This document shows positions 55,176 to 64,000 of a stretch of DNA of 64,000 nucleotides, in pieces. This DNA is from Campylobacter concisus (lineage in GTDB: Bacteria > Campylobacterota > Campylobacteria > Campylobacterales > Campylobacteraceae): positions 117,992 to 181,991 of the forward strand of contig NZ_JXUP01000004.1 in the NCBI RefSeq assembly GCF_001891085.1. The letters are read 5' to 3'. Positions within the stretch are counted from its first letter, which is position 1. Every line of letters starts with the position of its first letter. The notes below the pieces were generated by a model that was not told the DNA's origin, did no database searches, and saw only the letters and a list, made by a program, of their open reading frames with translations. The position numbers and the translations under genes are program-made.

Positions 55176-57041
55176 TCAGCCAAGCCTTTTCTCACTCATC
55201 TTTATATAAATATGTAAGATATCAATCGCAGCTGGCGTGATACCTGAGATTTCACTCGCAGCAAAAAGCGTAGGCGGTGCAAATTTCTCAAGCTTTTCGA
55301 CCACTTCATTACTAAGACCACTCACACCTCTAAAGTCAAAATTTTCAGGAATTTTCACATCCATCATATCTTTCATTTTTTCTATCTGATTTTTTTGCTC
55401 ATTTATGTAGTGCTGATATTTACACTCGGTTAAAATTTGATCCACACTCGCATCATCTAAATTTGCAAATTTCTGATCAAGCTTTCTTAGTTTCTCAGCT
55501 GTAAAGCTCTTGCGTGCGACTATCTTTTGAAGACTCACATTTTGGCTTATTGGCTCTTCATCAAGGCTAGCTAAAAGCTCTAAATTTTGCTTGCTCGGCG
55601 TAATTTGAGTATTGTTAAGGTAAGCAAGCCCATCTTTTAAATTTTGCCTGATAGCTTCAATTTCATTAAAAGTCTCATCATCAAGAAGCCCAAGCTCATG
55701 GCCATATCCGCCAAGCCTTAAAATGGCATTTTCCTCACGCAAAAGCAAGCGGTACTCCGCCCTACTTGTAAACATCCTATATGGCTCTTTTGTCCCTTTT
55801 GTCACAAGGTCATCTATCAAAACGCCGATATAGGCCTCATCACGGCGCAAGATAAGCGGCTCTTTGTTATCAAGCGAAAGCGCTGCGTTTATACCAGCCA
55901 TTAGCCCCTGAGCGCCGGCTTCCTCGTATCCTGTCGTGCCGTTTATCTGCCCAGCCAAGTATAGTCCTTTTACTTTTTTGGTCTCTAAGCTATGTTTTAG
56001 CTGCGTTGGCTCGACGTAGTCGTACTCGATGGCGTATCCATGCCTTACTATTTTGGCGTTTTCAAAGCCCTTTACGGAGCGTAGCATCTGCACTTGCACC
56101 TCATAAGGCAGGCTCGTTGAAAAGCCGTTTATGTAGTACTCTGTCGCTTCAAGGGTCTGAGGCTCGATGAAAAGGTGGTGTCTATCGCGGTCGCCAAAGC
56201 GGTTTATCTTATCCTCGATACTAGGGCAATATCTTGGTCCTATGCCCTCGATCTGACCTGTAAAAAGCGGCGCTTTGTCGAAATTTGAGCGGATTATCTC
56301 ATGGGTGATTTCGTTTGTATAGGCGATGTAGCATGGTAGCTGCGTTGGGGAGAAATTTTTAGTTCTAAAGCTAAATGCAACTGGCTTTGCGTCGCCATCT
56401 TGCTTTTCTAAAATTTCAAAATTTATCGTTTTTGCGTCGATCCTTGGGCATGTTCCAGTCTTTAGCCTGCCTAAATTTAGCCCAAGCTCCCTTAGACTAG
56501 AGCTTAGATCTTTTGCGCTTAGCTCGCCCACACGGCCAGCTTCAAGTTTGTTAAATCCAACGTGGATTAGCCCGTTTAAAAATGTGCCAGTTGTAATTAT
56601 CACTTTTTTTGCGTTATAGATGTTATTTAGGTGGGTTTTAACTCCAGTTACTTCGCCATTTTCGCTTAAAATTTCAGTGGCGATCTCTTGAGAAATTTCT
56701 AAATTTGGAGTGTTTAAAAGCAAATTTCTCATATAAACGCGGTATCTATCCATATCGATCTGAGCGCGGCTACCACGTACTGCTGGACCTTTACTCTCAT
56801 TTAGCACGCGAAACTGGATACCAACAGCGTCAGTCGTAAGTCCCATCTGACCGCCAAGTGCGTCGATCTCTTTTACAAGGTGCCCCTTTGCAAGGCCTCC
56901 GATGGCTGGATTGCAGCTTGCAGCGCCTATTTGCTCGGCCAAGATAGTGATCAGTAAAGTTTGTTTGCCCATTCTAGCAGCCGCAAGACTTGCCTCAATG
57001 CCAGCATGTCCGCCGCCAACGACGATGATTTCATAGTCCAT
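55176..57041 (-). CDS. mnmG: tRNA modification protein MnmG
   Basis: 621 residues. FAD-binding [40 protein letters not shown] and [19 protein letters not shown], the signature of MnmG/GidA. With MnmE it adds the carboxymethylaminomethyl group to U34 of some tRNAs. Gene order with petABC is as in C. jejuni. Confidence 0.97.
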   Translation of the reverse strand: MDYEIIVVGGGHAGIEASLAAARMGKQTLLITILAEQIGAASCNPAIGGLAKGHLVKEIDALGGQMGLTTDAVGIQFRVLNESKGPAVRGSRAQIDMDRYRVYMRNLLLNTPNLEISQEIATEILSENGEVTGVKTHLNNIYNAKKVIITTGTFLNGLIHVGFNKLEAGRVGELSAKDLSSSLRELGLNLGRLKTGTCPRIDAKTINFEILEKQDGDAKPVAFSFRTKNFSPTQLPCYIAYTNEITHEIIRSNFDKAPLFTGQIEGIGPRYCPSIEDKINRFGDRDRHHLFIEPQTLEATEYYINGFSTSLPYEVQVQMLRSVKGFENAKIVRHGYAIEYDYVEPTQLKHSLETKKVKGLYLAGQINGTTGYEEAGAQGLMAGINAALSLDNKEPLILRRDEAYIGVLIDDLVTKGTKEPYRMFTSRAEYRLLLREENAILRLGGYGHELGLLDDETFNEIEAIRQNLKDGLAYLNNTQITPSKQNLELLASLDEEPISQNVSLQKIVARKSFTAEKLRKLDQKFANLDDASVDQILTECKYQHYINEQKNQIEKMKDMMDVKIPENFDFRGVSGLSNEVVEKLEKFAPPTLFAASEISGITPAAIDILHIYIKMSEKRLG

Positions 57042-57212
57042 GATAAATTTTTCCTTATTTTTGATAGGCGGATTTTATCAAAAAGCATATAAAATTTAAA
57101 TTTTTTCAAAGAAATTTCACCACAAAATTTATGGCTAGAGTTTTTTATTAATGATATTTTAAATATTTTGCTGTTAGATTTACAAAATTTTAAATCCAAA
57201 AAGGCTTTATTC

Positions 57213-60200
57213 ATGAGGAATTTACTAAAAGTCACTGGCTTTTTGCCCTACCTTGCGATCGCATTTTTAAACGCAAGCGTCGATCTAGCACACAAAATAA
57301 CTATCCAAAACGTTCTTTTAAAAACATACGATGGCGACATACTTTTTATCCTAACAGCCGTCATAAATGCAATGATCTTGCTACCATTTATATTTTTATT
57401 TTCGCCCTCAAGCTTTATAAACGATAAATTCTCAAAGACAAAAGTCATAAGAATTTGTGCTATTTTTGGCCTTATCATTAGTGTTGCAGTACTTTTTAGC
57501 TATCTTGCAGGCGCTTTTGGCGTAGCCTTTGCTTTAACGCTCATACTAGCCGCCCAAAGTGCTATCTACTCACCAGCAAAATACGGCATCATCAAAGCCC
57601 TGGTCGGCCCTGAGCGCTTGGCACAGCAAATGGCATTATTCAAGCGCTCACCATCGTTGCGATACTTTTTAGCTCATTTTTATTTTCATTTATATTTGAA
57701 AATTTATACATCCAAGGTGAAAATTCAGAAGAAATTTTAAAAAGCGTCTATCCTATCGGCATCTTTTTAGTGATCTTTAGCGCACTTGAAGCGTATTTTG
57801 CCTATAAGTTACCTTGTATTGATGAAAAAGATGAAACAAGCGAAAATTTTGATATTAAAAAATATATTCGCCTTAGCTATTTAAGAGAAAATTTAAAAGA
57901 AGTAAGGTCAGATAAAAATATCTGGCTAAGCATCGCTGGACTTAGTATATTTTGGGGAATTTCTCAGATCATCATCGCAGCTTTTCCAGCTCATTACAAA
58001 GCCGTTTTTAATGACGACAGCTCGCTAGCGGTGCAAGCAATACTTGCAGCAAGCGCCATTGGTATCGCATTTGGATCATACGTGGCTGGCTCTATGTCAA
58101 AGCTTCACATCGAGCTTGGTATCGTGCCGATGGGCGCTATTGGTATATTTTTCTCACTTTTATTTTTCGCATTTGGTTCAAGCATTGGCGTAGTGAGCCT
58201 TAGCTCATTTGCATTTGGCTTTTTTGGTGGAATTTTTATAGTGCCGCTAAATGCGATGATCCAATACTTTGCCCCGCAAAAGACTACCGGCAAGATAATG
58301 GCGGCAAATAACTTCTTACAAAACGTCTCAATGTTGCTATTTCTAGCTATTGGCATAGGTTTAGTATATTTTAAAATTTCAACCACTGGGCTCTTTGTCT
58401 TTACAGCACTTGTCTGCCTAATCGGCAGTTTTTATGCTATTTTGCAGCTTCCACATCTTTTCACAAGGCTACTTTTACTGCCATTTTTAAAGACAAAGTA
58501 CCACTTTTTTGTTGAGGGGCTTCAAAATTTACCACAAAGTGGCGGCGCGCTACTTCTTGGTAATCACATCAGCTGGATCGACTGGCTCGTGCTTCAAGCT
58601 GCAAGCCCAAGGGGCATAAGATTTGTCATGTATAGAACTATCTATAACAAATGGTATCTAAAGCAAATTTTTAAATTTTTTAAAGTAATCCCAATAGGCG
58701 CAGGGGCGAGCAAAGAGTCGATCGAGCTAGTTAGGGAATGCCTAAAAAATGGCGAAGTGGTCGCACTTTTTCCGGAAGGCCACATCAGCTATAACGGTCA
58801 GATAAATGAGTTTCAAAAGGGCTTTGAGCTTATCATCAGAGATCTAGAAGAAATTTGCATAGTGCCATTTTACCTTCGTGGCCTTTGGGGATCTAGCTTT
58901 TCAAGAGCTAGTAAATTTTATAAAGATCTCACTTCTAAAAACGGCAGACGCGACATCATCGTCGCCTTTGGCAAGCCGATAACCACATTTATAAACGCCG
59001 CAAAGATGAAGCAAAAGGTGCTTGAGCTTAGCTTTTCATCGTGGGAAAGCTTTATCTCAAGGCAAAAACCATTAACCGAGGAGTGGCTAAGCAACGCAAA
59101 AGAGAATAAATTTAAAGAGTGCGTGAGCGACAGCACTGGGTTAAATTTAACCAACTTGAAATTTATAACAGCTGTTTTAGTCTTTATCAAAATTTTCAAA
59201 CGCGAGCTAAAAGATGAGAAAAATATAGGCATATTACTTCCTAGCTCAAGCATCGCAGCTATCGTAAATATAGCGCTTCTTGCCATGGGCAAAGTGAGCG
59301 TAAATTTAAACTACACGCTTAATGTTACCTCGCTAAATCACGCCCTAAGAAAGGCAGATATAAACACAGTCATCGCCTCTAGCAAATTTCTTGAAAAACT
59401 AGCGCTTAAAGGCTTTGATCTAAAAGATGCGATGAGTGGCAAGGCTAAATTTGCAGAAGATCTCTCAGCCAGCGTCTCAAAAAAAGAGAAATTTTTAGCG
59501 CTTTTAACTGCATTTTTTGCCCCAGTTTGGCTCATCAAGCTTTGCTATTTTAAGCGTGTAAGCTTAGAGGATACGGCTACCATTTTATTTAGTAGTGGCA
59601 GCGAGGGCGAGCCAAAAGGCATCGAGCTAAGCCACAAAAATTTACTTGCAAACATTAAACAAATAAGCGAACTTCTAAATTTCAAAAAAGATGACGTGAT
59701 CTTAAACTCACTCCCAGTATTTCACTCATTTGGACTAACGGTCACCACGCTCATGCCACTTTGCGAGGGCGTAAAAATGGTAAGCGTACCTGATCCAACA
59801 GATGGAGCAACTATCGGTAAAATGGCGGCAAGACACAGCGCTAGCATCATCTTTGGCACCTCGACCTTCTTTAGGCTCTACACCAGAAACAAAAAGCTTC
59901 ATCCGCTAATGTTTCAAAGTGCCAGAATGGTCGTAGCTGGGGCTGAGAAGCTAAAACCTGAGATAAAAGATGAGTTTAGACTCAAATTTGGCATAGAAAT
60001 TTATGAAGGATATGGCGCGACTGAAACTGCGCCAGTAGCTGCTGTAAATATGCCAAATATCCTAGAAAAAGAGAGCCTAAAAGAGCTTACATTTAATAGA
60101 CCTGGCAGCGTTGGTATGCCTCTGCCTGGCACCATCATCAAGATAATTGACCCAGAGACGCTTGAAGAGCTAGAAACTGGCGAGGACGGTCTCATCGTGA

Positions 60201-60664
60201 TCGGCGGCTCGCAAGTAATGAAGGGCTATCTAAACGATGAAGCTAAAACAAATGATGTCATCACGCATATAGACGGCGTAAGATACTATAAAACTGGTGA
60301 TAAAGGCCACATAGATGAAAACGGCTTTGTGTTTATCGTAGATAGGTATTCGAGATTTGCCAAGATAGGCGGCGAGATGATAAGCCTTGGAAGCGTCGAA
60401 GAAGAGCTTACAAAGGTGCTTGGAAACGACGTCGTCTTTAGCAGCGCAAACGTGTCAGATAGCAAAAAGGGCGAAGCGATCGTGCTTTTAGTAAAAAGCG
60501 GCACAGAGCCCAAAAATTTAGAGCAAATTTTAAAAGAGAGTAGCCTTGCTCCTATAATGATGCCAAGCTATATCTTCATCGTTGATGATATACCAACGCT
60601 TGCAAGCGGCAAGGTTGATTTTAAGGGCGTAAAAGCTCTAGCGGTCTCACTTTTAGCGGAGTGA
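57213..60664 (+). pseudogene. Fused LplT-Aas phospholipid repair protein, frameshifted
   Basis: A single 1150-residue gene if a missing base is restored. It has an N-terminal MFS-type lysophospholipid transporter (residues about 1-410; SPAKYGIIKALVGPERLAQ, GSYVAGSMSKLHIELG), a PlsC acyltransferase (about 430-630; GNHISWID, FPEGHIS) and an AMP-binding acyl-ACP synthetase (about 650-1150; SSGSEGEPKGIELSHKN, EGYGATETAP, TGDKGHIDENGF). After the codons for LAQ (57618-57626) a G is missing: inserting one restores ANGIIQALTIVAILFS in frame. As read, a 176-residue N-terminal fragment (57213-57740) and a 964-residue piece (57770-60664) remain; the latter keeps the enzyme domains. It may be a genuine pseudogene or a sequencing error. 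Confidence 0.85.
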
Positions 60665-60870
60665 GGCACCGCCCTCTTTTTTCGTGATAAAATGCGCCAA
60701 AATACTACCCAGATTGCAGTTGCGACTAATATTTGCATAAATCTTGAAATTTTTTGCAAAGAGTTTTATATAAAAATTTCTATTGCTTTTTAAATTTGGT
60801 GCAATTCGTGCGATTGTTTGCTAAATTCTACCTTTATAAAATTTTACTAGAAGATCATAAAAGATGATGC

Positions 60871-61020
60871 CATACAAATAGTGAACAAATGGGCTATAAC
60901 GTAGAAAAAGGTAACAAAGAGCTACTAATTAAGATAAATTTTGCCCTAAATGAGCTTAGCAAGGAAGGAGCTTTAAGCGAAATTTCGCTTAAATACTTCG
61001 GCAAAGATATTTTTAAATAA
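60871..61020 (+). pseudogene. C-terminal fragment of a third amino-acid-binding protein
   Basis: An open tail of about 43 residues (from about 60889: VEKGNKELLIKINFALNELSKEGALSEISLKYFGKDIFK) aligns with the last 45 residues of the two binding proteins that follow. A frame break lies just upstream, and there is no signal peptide or N-terminal lobe. Remains of an ancestral tandem copy. The remainder of 60665-61029 holds nothing else I can support. Confidence 0.75.
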
Positions 61021-61029
61021 GGAGAATCA

Positions 61030-61782
61030 ATGAATTTTAAGCCCATTTTTGGCTTGATCGCAGGTGCTTTTTTAGCTTTAAATTTAAATGCTTCAACTAT
61101 CAAAAAAGGCGAACTTATCGTCGCAACTGAAGGCACTTACTCACCTTACTCATTTTACGATGAAAAGGGCGAGCTAGTGGGATACGATGTAGATATCGCA
61201 AAAGCAGTAGCACAAAAGCTAAATTTAAAAGTCGAGTTTTTAACAGCTCCTTGGGATGCGATGCTAGCTGCATTTGATGCTGGTAAAGCTGATGTTGTGT
61301 TTAACCAAGTAAGTATAAACGAGGATAGAAAGAAAAAGTATGGTATGAGCGTGCCTTACACTATGCCATATCCGGTAATTGTCGTGCATAAAGATAACAA
61401 CGACATCAAAAGTTTTGCTGATCTAAAAGGCAAAAAGAGTGTACACTCTGCTACTAGCAACTGGGCAGCGATAGCCGAGAAAAACGGCGCAACAGTGGTC
61501 GTAGCTGATGGCTTTAGCAAAGGCGTGGAGCTTATCATCTCAAAAAGAGCTGATGATACGATAAACGATAACGTTACATTTTTTGACTACATCAAACAAC
61601 GCCCAAATGCGCCACTAAAAATCGCATACACAAGCAACGAGCCGATGCCAACAGCTGCAATCGTTAAAAAAGGCAACACCGAGCTACTAGAAGCGATAAA
61701 CAAAGCGCTTGATGAACTAAAAGCCGAGGGCAAGATAAGTGAAATTTCGATGAAATATTTTGGAAAAGATATTTCAAAATAA
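61030..61782 (+). CDS. Periplasmic amino-acid (cystine-like) binding protein, first copy
   Basis: 250 residues with a signal peptide (IFGLIAGAFLALNLNA), cut near residue 21. The type II binding fold has VATEGTYSPYSFYDEKGELVGYDVDIAKAVAQ, TAPWDAMLAAFDAGKADVVFNQV and SATSNWAAIAEKNGA. The ATEGTYxPFxFxD pattern is that of cystine/TcyJ-type binders; ligand not certain. GGAG before the ATG. Tandem with the next gene. Confidence 0.88.
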   Translation: MNFKPIFGLIAGAFLALNLNASTIKKGELIVATEGTYSPYSFYDEKGELVGYDVDIAKAVAQKLNLKVEFLTAPWDAMLAAFDAGKADVVFNQVSINEDRKKKYGMSVPYTMPYPVIVVHKDNNDIKSFADLKGKKSVHSATSNWAAIAEKNGATVVVADGFSKGVELIISKRADDTINDNVTFFDYIKQRPNAPLKIAYTSNEPMPTAAIVKKGNTELLEAINKALDELKAEGKISEISMKYFGKDISK

Positions 61783-61791
61783 AGGATTAAA

Positions 61792-62544
61792 ATGAAATTT
61801 ACAAATTTATTAAAAGTAGTAGCTGTGCTTGCAATGGCTCTAAATTTACAAGCAAAAACTATAAAAGACGGCGTGCTAACAGTAGCAACTGAAGGCACTT
61901 ACGCTCCTTTTACATTTTATAATGATAAAAATGAGCTAGTAGGATACGATGTAGATATCGCAAGAGCAGTAGCGCAAAAGCTAAATTTAAAAGTTGAGTT
62001 TCTAACAGCTCCTTGGGATGCGATGCTAGCAGCATTTGACGCTGGTAAGGCCGATGTTGTATTTAATCAAGTAAGCATAACTGATGAGAGAAAGAAAAAA
62101 TATGCTTTTTCAGTGCCTTATACTGTGACATTTGGTGCCATCATCACTAGAAAAGATAATAACGACATAAAAAGCTTTGCCGACCTAAAAGGCAAAAAAA
62201 ATGCCGACTCAGCTACGAGCAACTGGGCGAAAGTTGCCGTAAAATACGGCGCTGAACACGTCGTAACAGATAGTTTTGCTAAAAGTATGGAGCTTCTTAT
62301 ATCAAGACGCGTAGATGCTGTCGTAAGAGACAACATCGTATTTTACGACTTCATAAAAGAGCGTCCAAACGCGCCTGTAAAGATAGCTGCCTCACTTGAT
62401 GAAAAAGACTACACAGCAGCAGCTGTTAAGAAAGACAATGCCGAGCTTGCAGAGCAAATTTCAAATGCTTTAACTGAGCTTTCAAAAGAGGGCAAACTAG
62501 AAGCTATCTCAAAAAGCTACTTTGGCAAAGACGTCTCAAAATAA
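61792..62544 (+). CDS. Periplasmic amino-acid (cystine-like) binding protein, second copy
   Basis: 250 residues, closely related to the preceding gene (near identical blocks VGYDVDIA and KLNLKVEFLTAPWDAMLAAFDAGKADVVFNQVS) but different in the second lobe (GAIITRKDNN, VRDNIVFYDFIKE). Signal peptide LLKVVAVLAMALNLQA. AAAGGA before the start. Two copies with different lobes suggest two ligands sharing one permease. Confidence 0.88.
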   Translation: MKFTNLLKVVAVLAMALNLQAKTIKDGVLTVATEGTYAPFTFYNDKNELVGYDVDIARAVAQKLNLKVEFLTAPWDAMLAAFDAGKADVVFNQVSITDERKKKYAFSVPYTVTFGAIITRKDNNDIKSFADLKGKKNADSATSNWAKVAVKYGAEHVVTDSFAKSMELLISRRVDAVVRDNIVFYDFIKERPNAPVKIAASLDEKDYTAAAVKKDNAELAEQISNALTELSKEGKLEAISKSYFGKDVSK

Positions 62545-62567
62545 ATTTATAAACCAACAAGGCAAAA

Positions 62568-63236
62568 ATGGAAAATTTAGATAGAGTGATCGAGCTTGTT
62601 TCAAGCTCGACGCTACCGATGATTATCGCGCTTTTAAAAGTGACGATCCCTCTTACTTTGCTCTCGTTTTCGCTAGGGCTTGTCATCGCCATTATCACAG
62701 CAGTAGCGAGGCTTTCAAATATAAAAATTTTAAAATTTATATTTGCCACCTACGTTTGGATATTTCGCGGCACGCCACTTCTTGTGCAGCTTTTTATCGT
62801 ATTTTATGGACTTCCTAGCATCGGAGTCACGCTTGATACTTGGAGTGCTGCTACTATAGCGTTTAGCCTAAACGTAGGTGCTTATGCGTCTGAATCTGTA
62901 AGGGCTGCCATTCTTTCTGTGCCAAAAGGTCAGTGGGAGGCTGCAACATCGCTTGGCATGACGCACTATCAAATTTTAAAACGTATCATCGCACCCCAAG
63001 CAGTAAGGATCTCGTTGCCACCGCTTTCTAACACATTTATAGGCCTTGTTAAAGATACTTCACTAGCAGCTTCTATAACGATGGTTGATATGTTTATGGT
63101 TGCTCAAAGGATCGCAGCAAGGACTTTTGAGCCACTCATCCTCTACATCCTAGCAGCACTTATCTACCTGGTGGCTTGCACACTCTTAACCTATCTTCAA
63201 TCAAGGCTTGAAAAAGCTGTCTCAAGGTATGTCTAA
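62568..63236 (+). CDS. Amino-acid ABC transporter permease
   Basis: 222 residues, about five helices, HisM/GlnP type. The cytoplasmic EAA loop is QWEAATSLGMTHYQILKRIIAPQAV, and FRGTPLLVQLFI and FIGLVKDTSLAA are family signatures. Starts 23 bases after the second binding protein; its stop overlaps the ATPase start. Confidence 0.93.
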   Translation: MENLDRVIELVSSSTLPMIIALLKVTIPLTLLSFSLGLVIAIITAVARLSNIKILKFIFATYVWIFRGTPLLVQLFIVFYGLPSIGVTLDTWSAATIAFSLNVGAYASESVRAAILSVPKGQWEAATSLGMTHYQILKRIIAPQAVRISLPPLSNTFIGLVKDTSLAASITMVDMFMVAQRIAARTFEPLILYILAALIYLVACTLLTYLQSRLEKAVSRYV

Positions 63237-63973
63237 TGGCTATAAATTTTAAAAATATAAGCAAATCTTACGGCGATCATTTGGTGCTAGATAACATAAA
63301 TACAAGCTTCAAAGAGGGGCAAACGACCGTGATAGTTGGCTCATCTGGTTGTGGCAAATCAACGCTTCTTAGATGCATAAATTTACTTGAGATCCCACAA
63401 AGTGGCATTTTAGAGGTAGATGATAGAGCTGTAAATTTTAAAGAGAAGCTTAGCTCAAAAAAGCTTTTAGAAATTCGTAAAAAAACAGGCATGGTTTTTC
63501 AAAGCTTCAACCTCTTCCCGCACCTAACAGCGCTTCAAAATGTCACCGAAGCTCCGATCTATGTTCAAAAAAAGGATAAAAACGAAGCGATAAAAGAGGC
63601 AAAAGAGCTTTTAGCTAAAGTGGGGCTTAGTCAGAAAGAAGATACCTATCCAAACAGGCTCTCTGGCGGTCAAGCACAGCGTGTAGCCATCGCTAGAGCC
63701 CTGGCCGTAAATCCATACTTTTTGCTACTTGACGAGCCTACAAGTGCGCTTGATCCAGAGCTTGAAGCCGAAGTTTTAAAGGTTATTTTATCTCTTGCAA
63801 AAGAAAAAAAGTCTATGATCATCGTCACTCATAATATGAATTTTGCTAGAAAGATAGCTGATAGAATTTTGTTTTTAGATAAAGGTGTGATCGCGTTTGA
63901 TGGCTTGGTAGATGAGTTTTTCAATAGCCAAAACGAAAGAATAAAAAGCTTCATCTCAGCTATGGATATATGA
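63236..63973 (+). CDS. Amino-acid ABC transporter ATP-binding protein
   Basis: 245 residues. Walker A GSSGCGKST, Q-loop VFQSFNLFPH, signature LSGGQAQRVAIARAL, Walker B LLLDEPTSALDPE and switch THNMNFARKI. Polar amino-acid uptake family. Its ATG overlaps the permease stop (TAATG). Confidence 0.95.
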   Translation: MAINFKNISKSYGDHLVLDNINTSFKEGQTTVIVGSSGCGKSTLLRCINLLEIPQSGILEVDDRAVNFKEKLSSKKLLEIRKKTGMVFQSFNLFPHLTALQNVTEAPIYVQKKDKNEAIKEAKELLAKVGLSQKEDTYPNRLSGGQAQRVAIARALAVNPYFLLLDEPTSALDPELEAEVLKVILSLAKEKKSMIIVTHNMNFARKIADRILFLDKGVIAFDGLVDEFFNSQNERIKSFISAMDI

Positions 63974-63977
63974 AAAT

Positions 63978-64000
63978 TTTAGCTAGATTTTCTAGCTAAA
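63978..64000 (+). terminator. Terminator after the ABC operon, at the window end
   Basis: TTTAGCTAGA and TCTAGCTAAA pair around a short T loop; the T-tract would lie beyond the window. Confidence 0.55.

Noticed and set aside
1..64000. CRISPR array or tRNA genes
   Set aside because: No run of regularly spaced repeats was found; the repeat copies at 0.5-1.1 kb are too few and too far apart. No cloverleaf with CCA-type end was recognised by eye.

Overview
The window is an AT-rich, densely coded bacterial chromosome segment. Gene content and order point to Campylobacter, and within it to a C. concisus-like species (inference). The block gatC, cvpA, fur, lysS, glyA, DUF1882, SPOR, aroE, with coaX and pyk close by, matches what I recall of the C. 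jejuni Cj0392-Cj0405 neighbourhood. A dimeric dUTPase, CiaB, a diheme-c1 type bc1 complex and a Hyf hydrogenase also fit. No tRNA, rRNA or CRISPR array was seen.

Layout. 1-1.1 kb: the 3' end of dnaJ, then a non-coding stretch full of inverted repeats. 1.1-14.5 kb: pyruvate kinase, an orphan TRAP-type binding protein, the minus-strand operon gatC-pilT-cvpA-fur-lysS-glyA-DUF1882-SPOR-aroE, and a divergent plus-strand operon (YfgM-like, BamB-like lipoprotein, small protein, coaX, hisG). hisG is frameshifted near its end, and a degraded transposase-like remnant follows it (14.5-15.45 kb). 15.5-29 kb: lolD-like ABC ATPase/tsf/rpsB, DUF4198, pgeF, ribE, YwqG and CbrC-family proteins, fatty-acid genes (accA, fabF, acpP, fabG) and assorted small genes including dut. 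29-38.8 kb: two large membrane GGDEF-EAL proteins (one canonical in its EAL part, one degenerate in both domains), ciaB, a thioesterase, a Crp-family regulator and a formate/nitrite channel. 38.9-48.5 kb: a complete Hyf-type formate-hydrogenlyase hydrogenase operon, hyfABCEFGHI plus hycH and hycI, preceded by an unlisted 32-codon ORF translationally coupled to hyfA.

48.8-52.1 kb: a metallo-beta-lactamase-fold protein and a small unknown gene, then an orphan polymorphic-toxin cassette (type-50 toxin domain, candidate immunity protein, broken lipoprotein/pre-toxin). The cassette lies between the left and right halves of the same repeat found intact twice at 0.5-1.1 kb. 52.2-57 kb: petABC (cytochrome bc1) and mnmG. 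57.2-60.7 kb: a three-domain LplT-Aas lysophospholipid transporter/acyltransferase/acyl-ACP synthetase interrupted by one frameshift. 60.9-64 kb: a polar amino-acid (probably cystine-type) ABC transporter with two tandem binding proteins plus the C-terminal fragment of a third.

Metabolically, the channel and Hyf complex suggest formate oxidation to H2 and CO2, while bc1 supports respiration. The formate dehydrogenase and the Ni-insertion (hyp) genes are not in this window. Three genes (hisG, the cassette lipoprotein, aas) are each broken by what looks like a one-base indel, so assembly error must be considered alongside true decay or phase variation.
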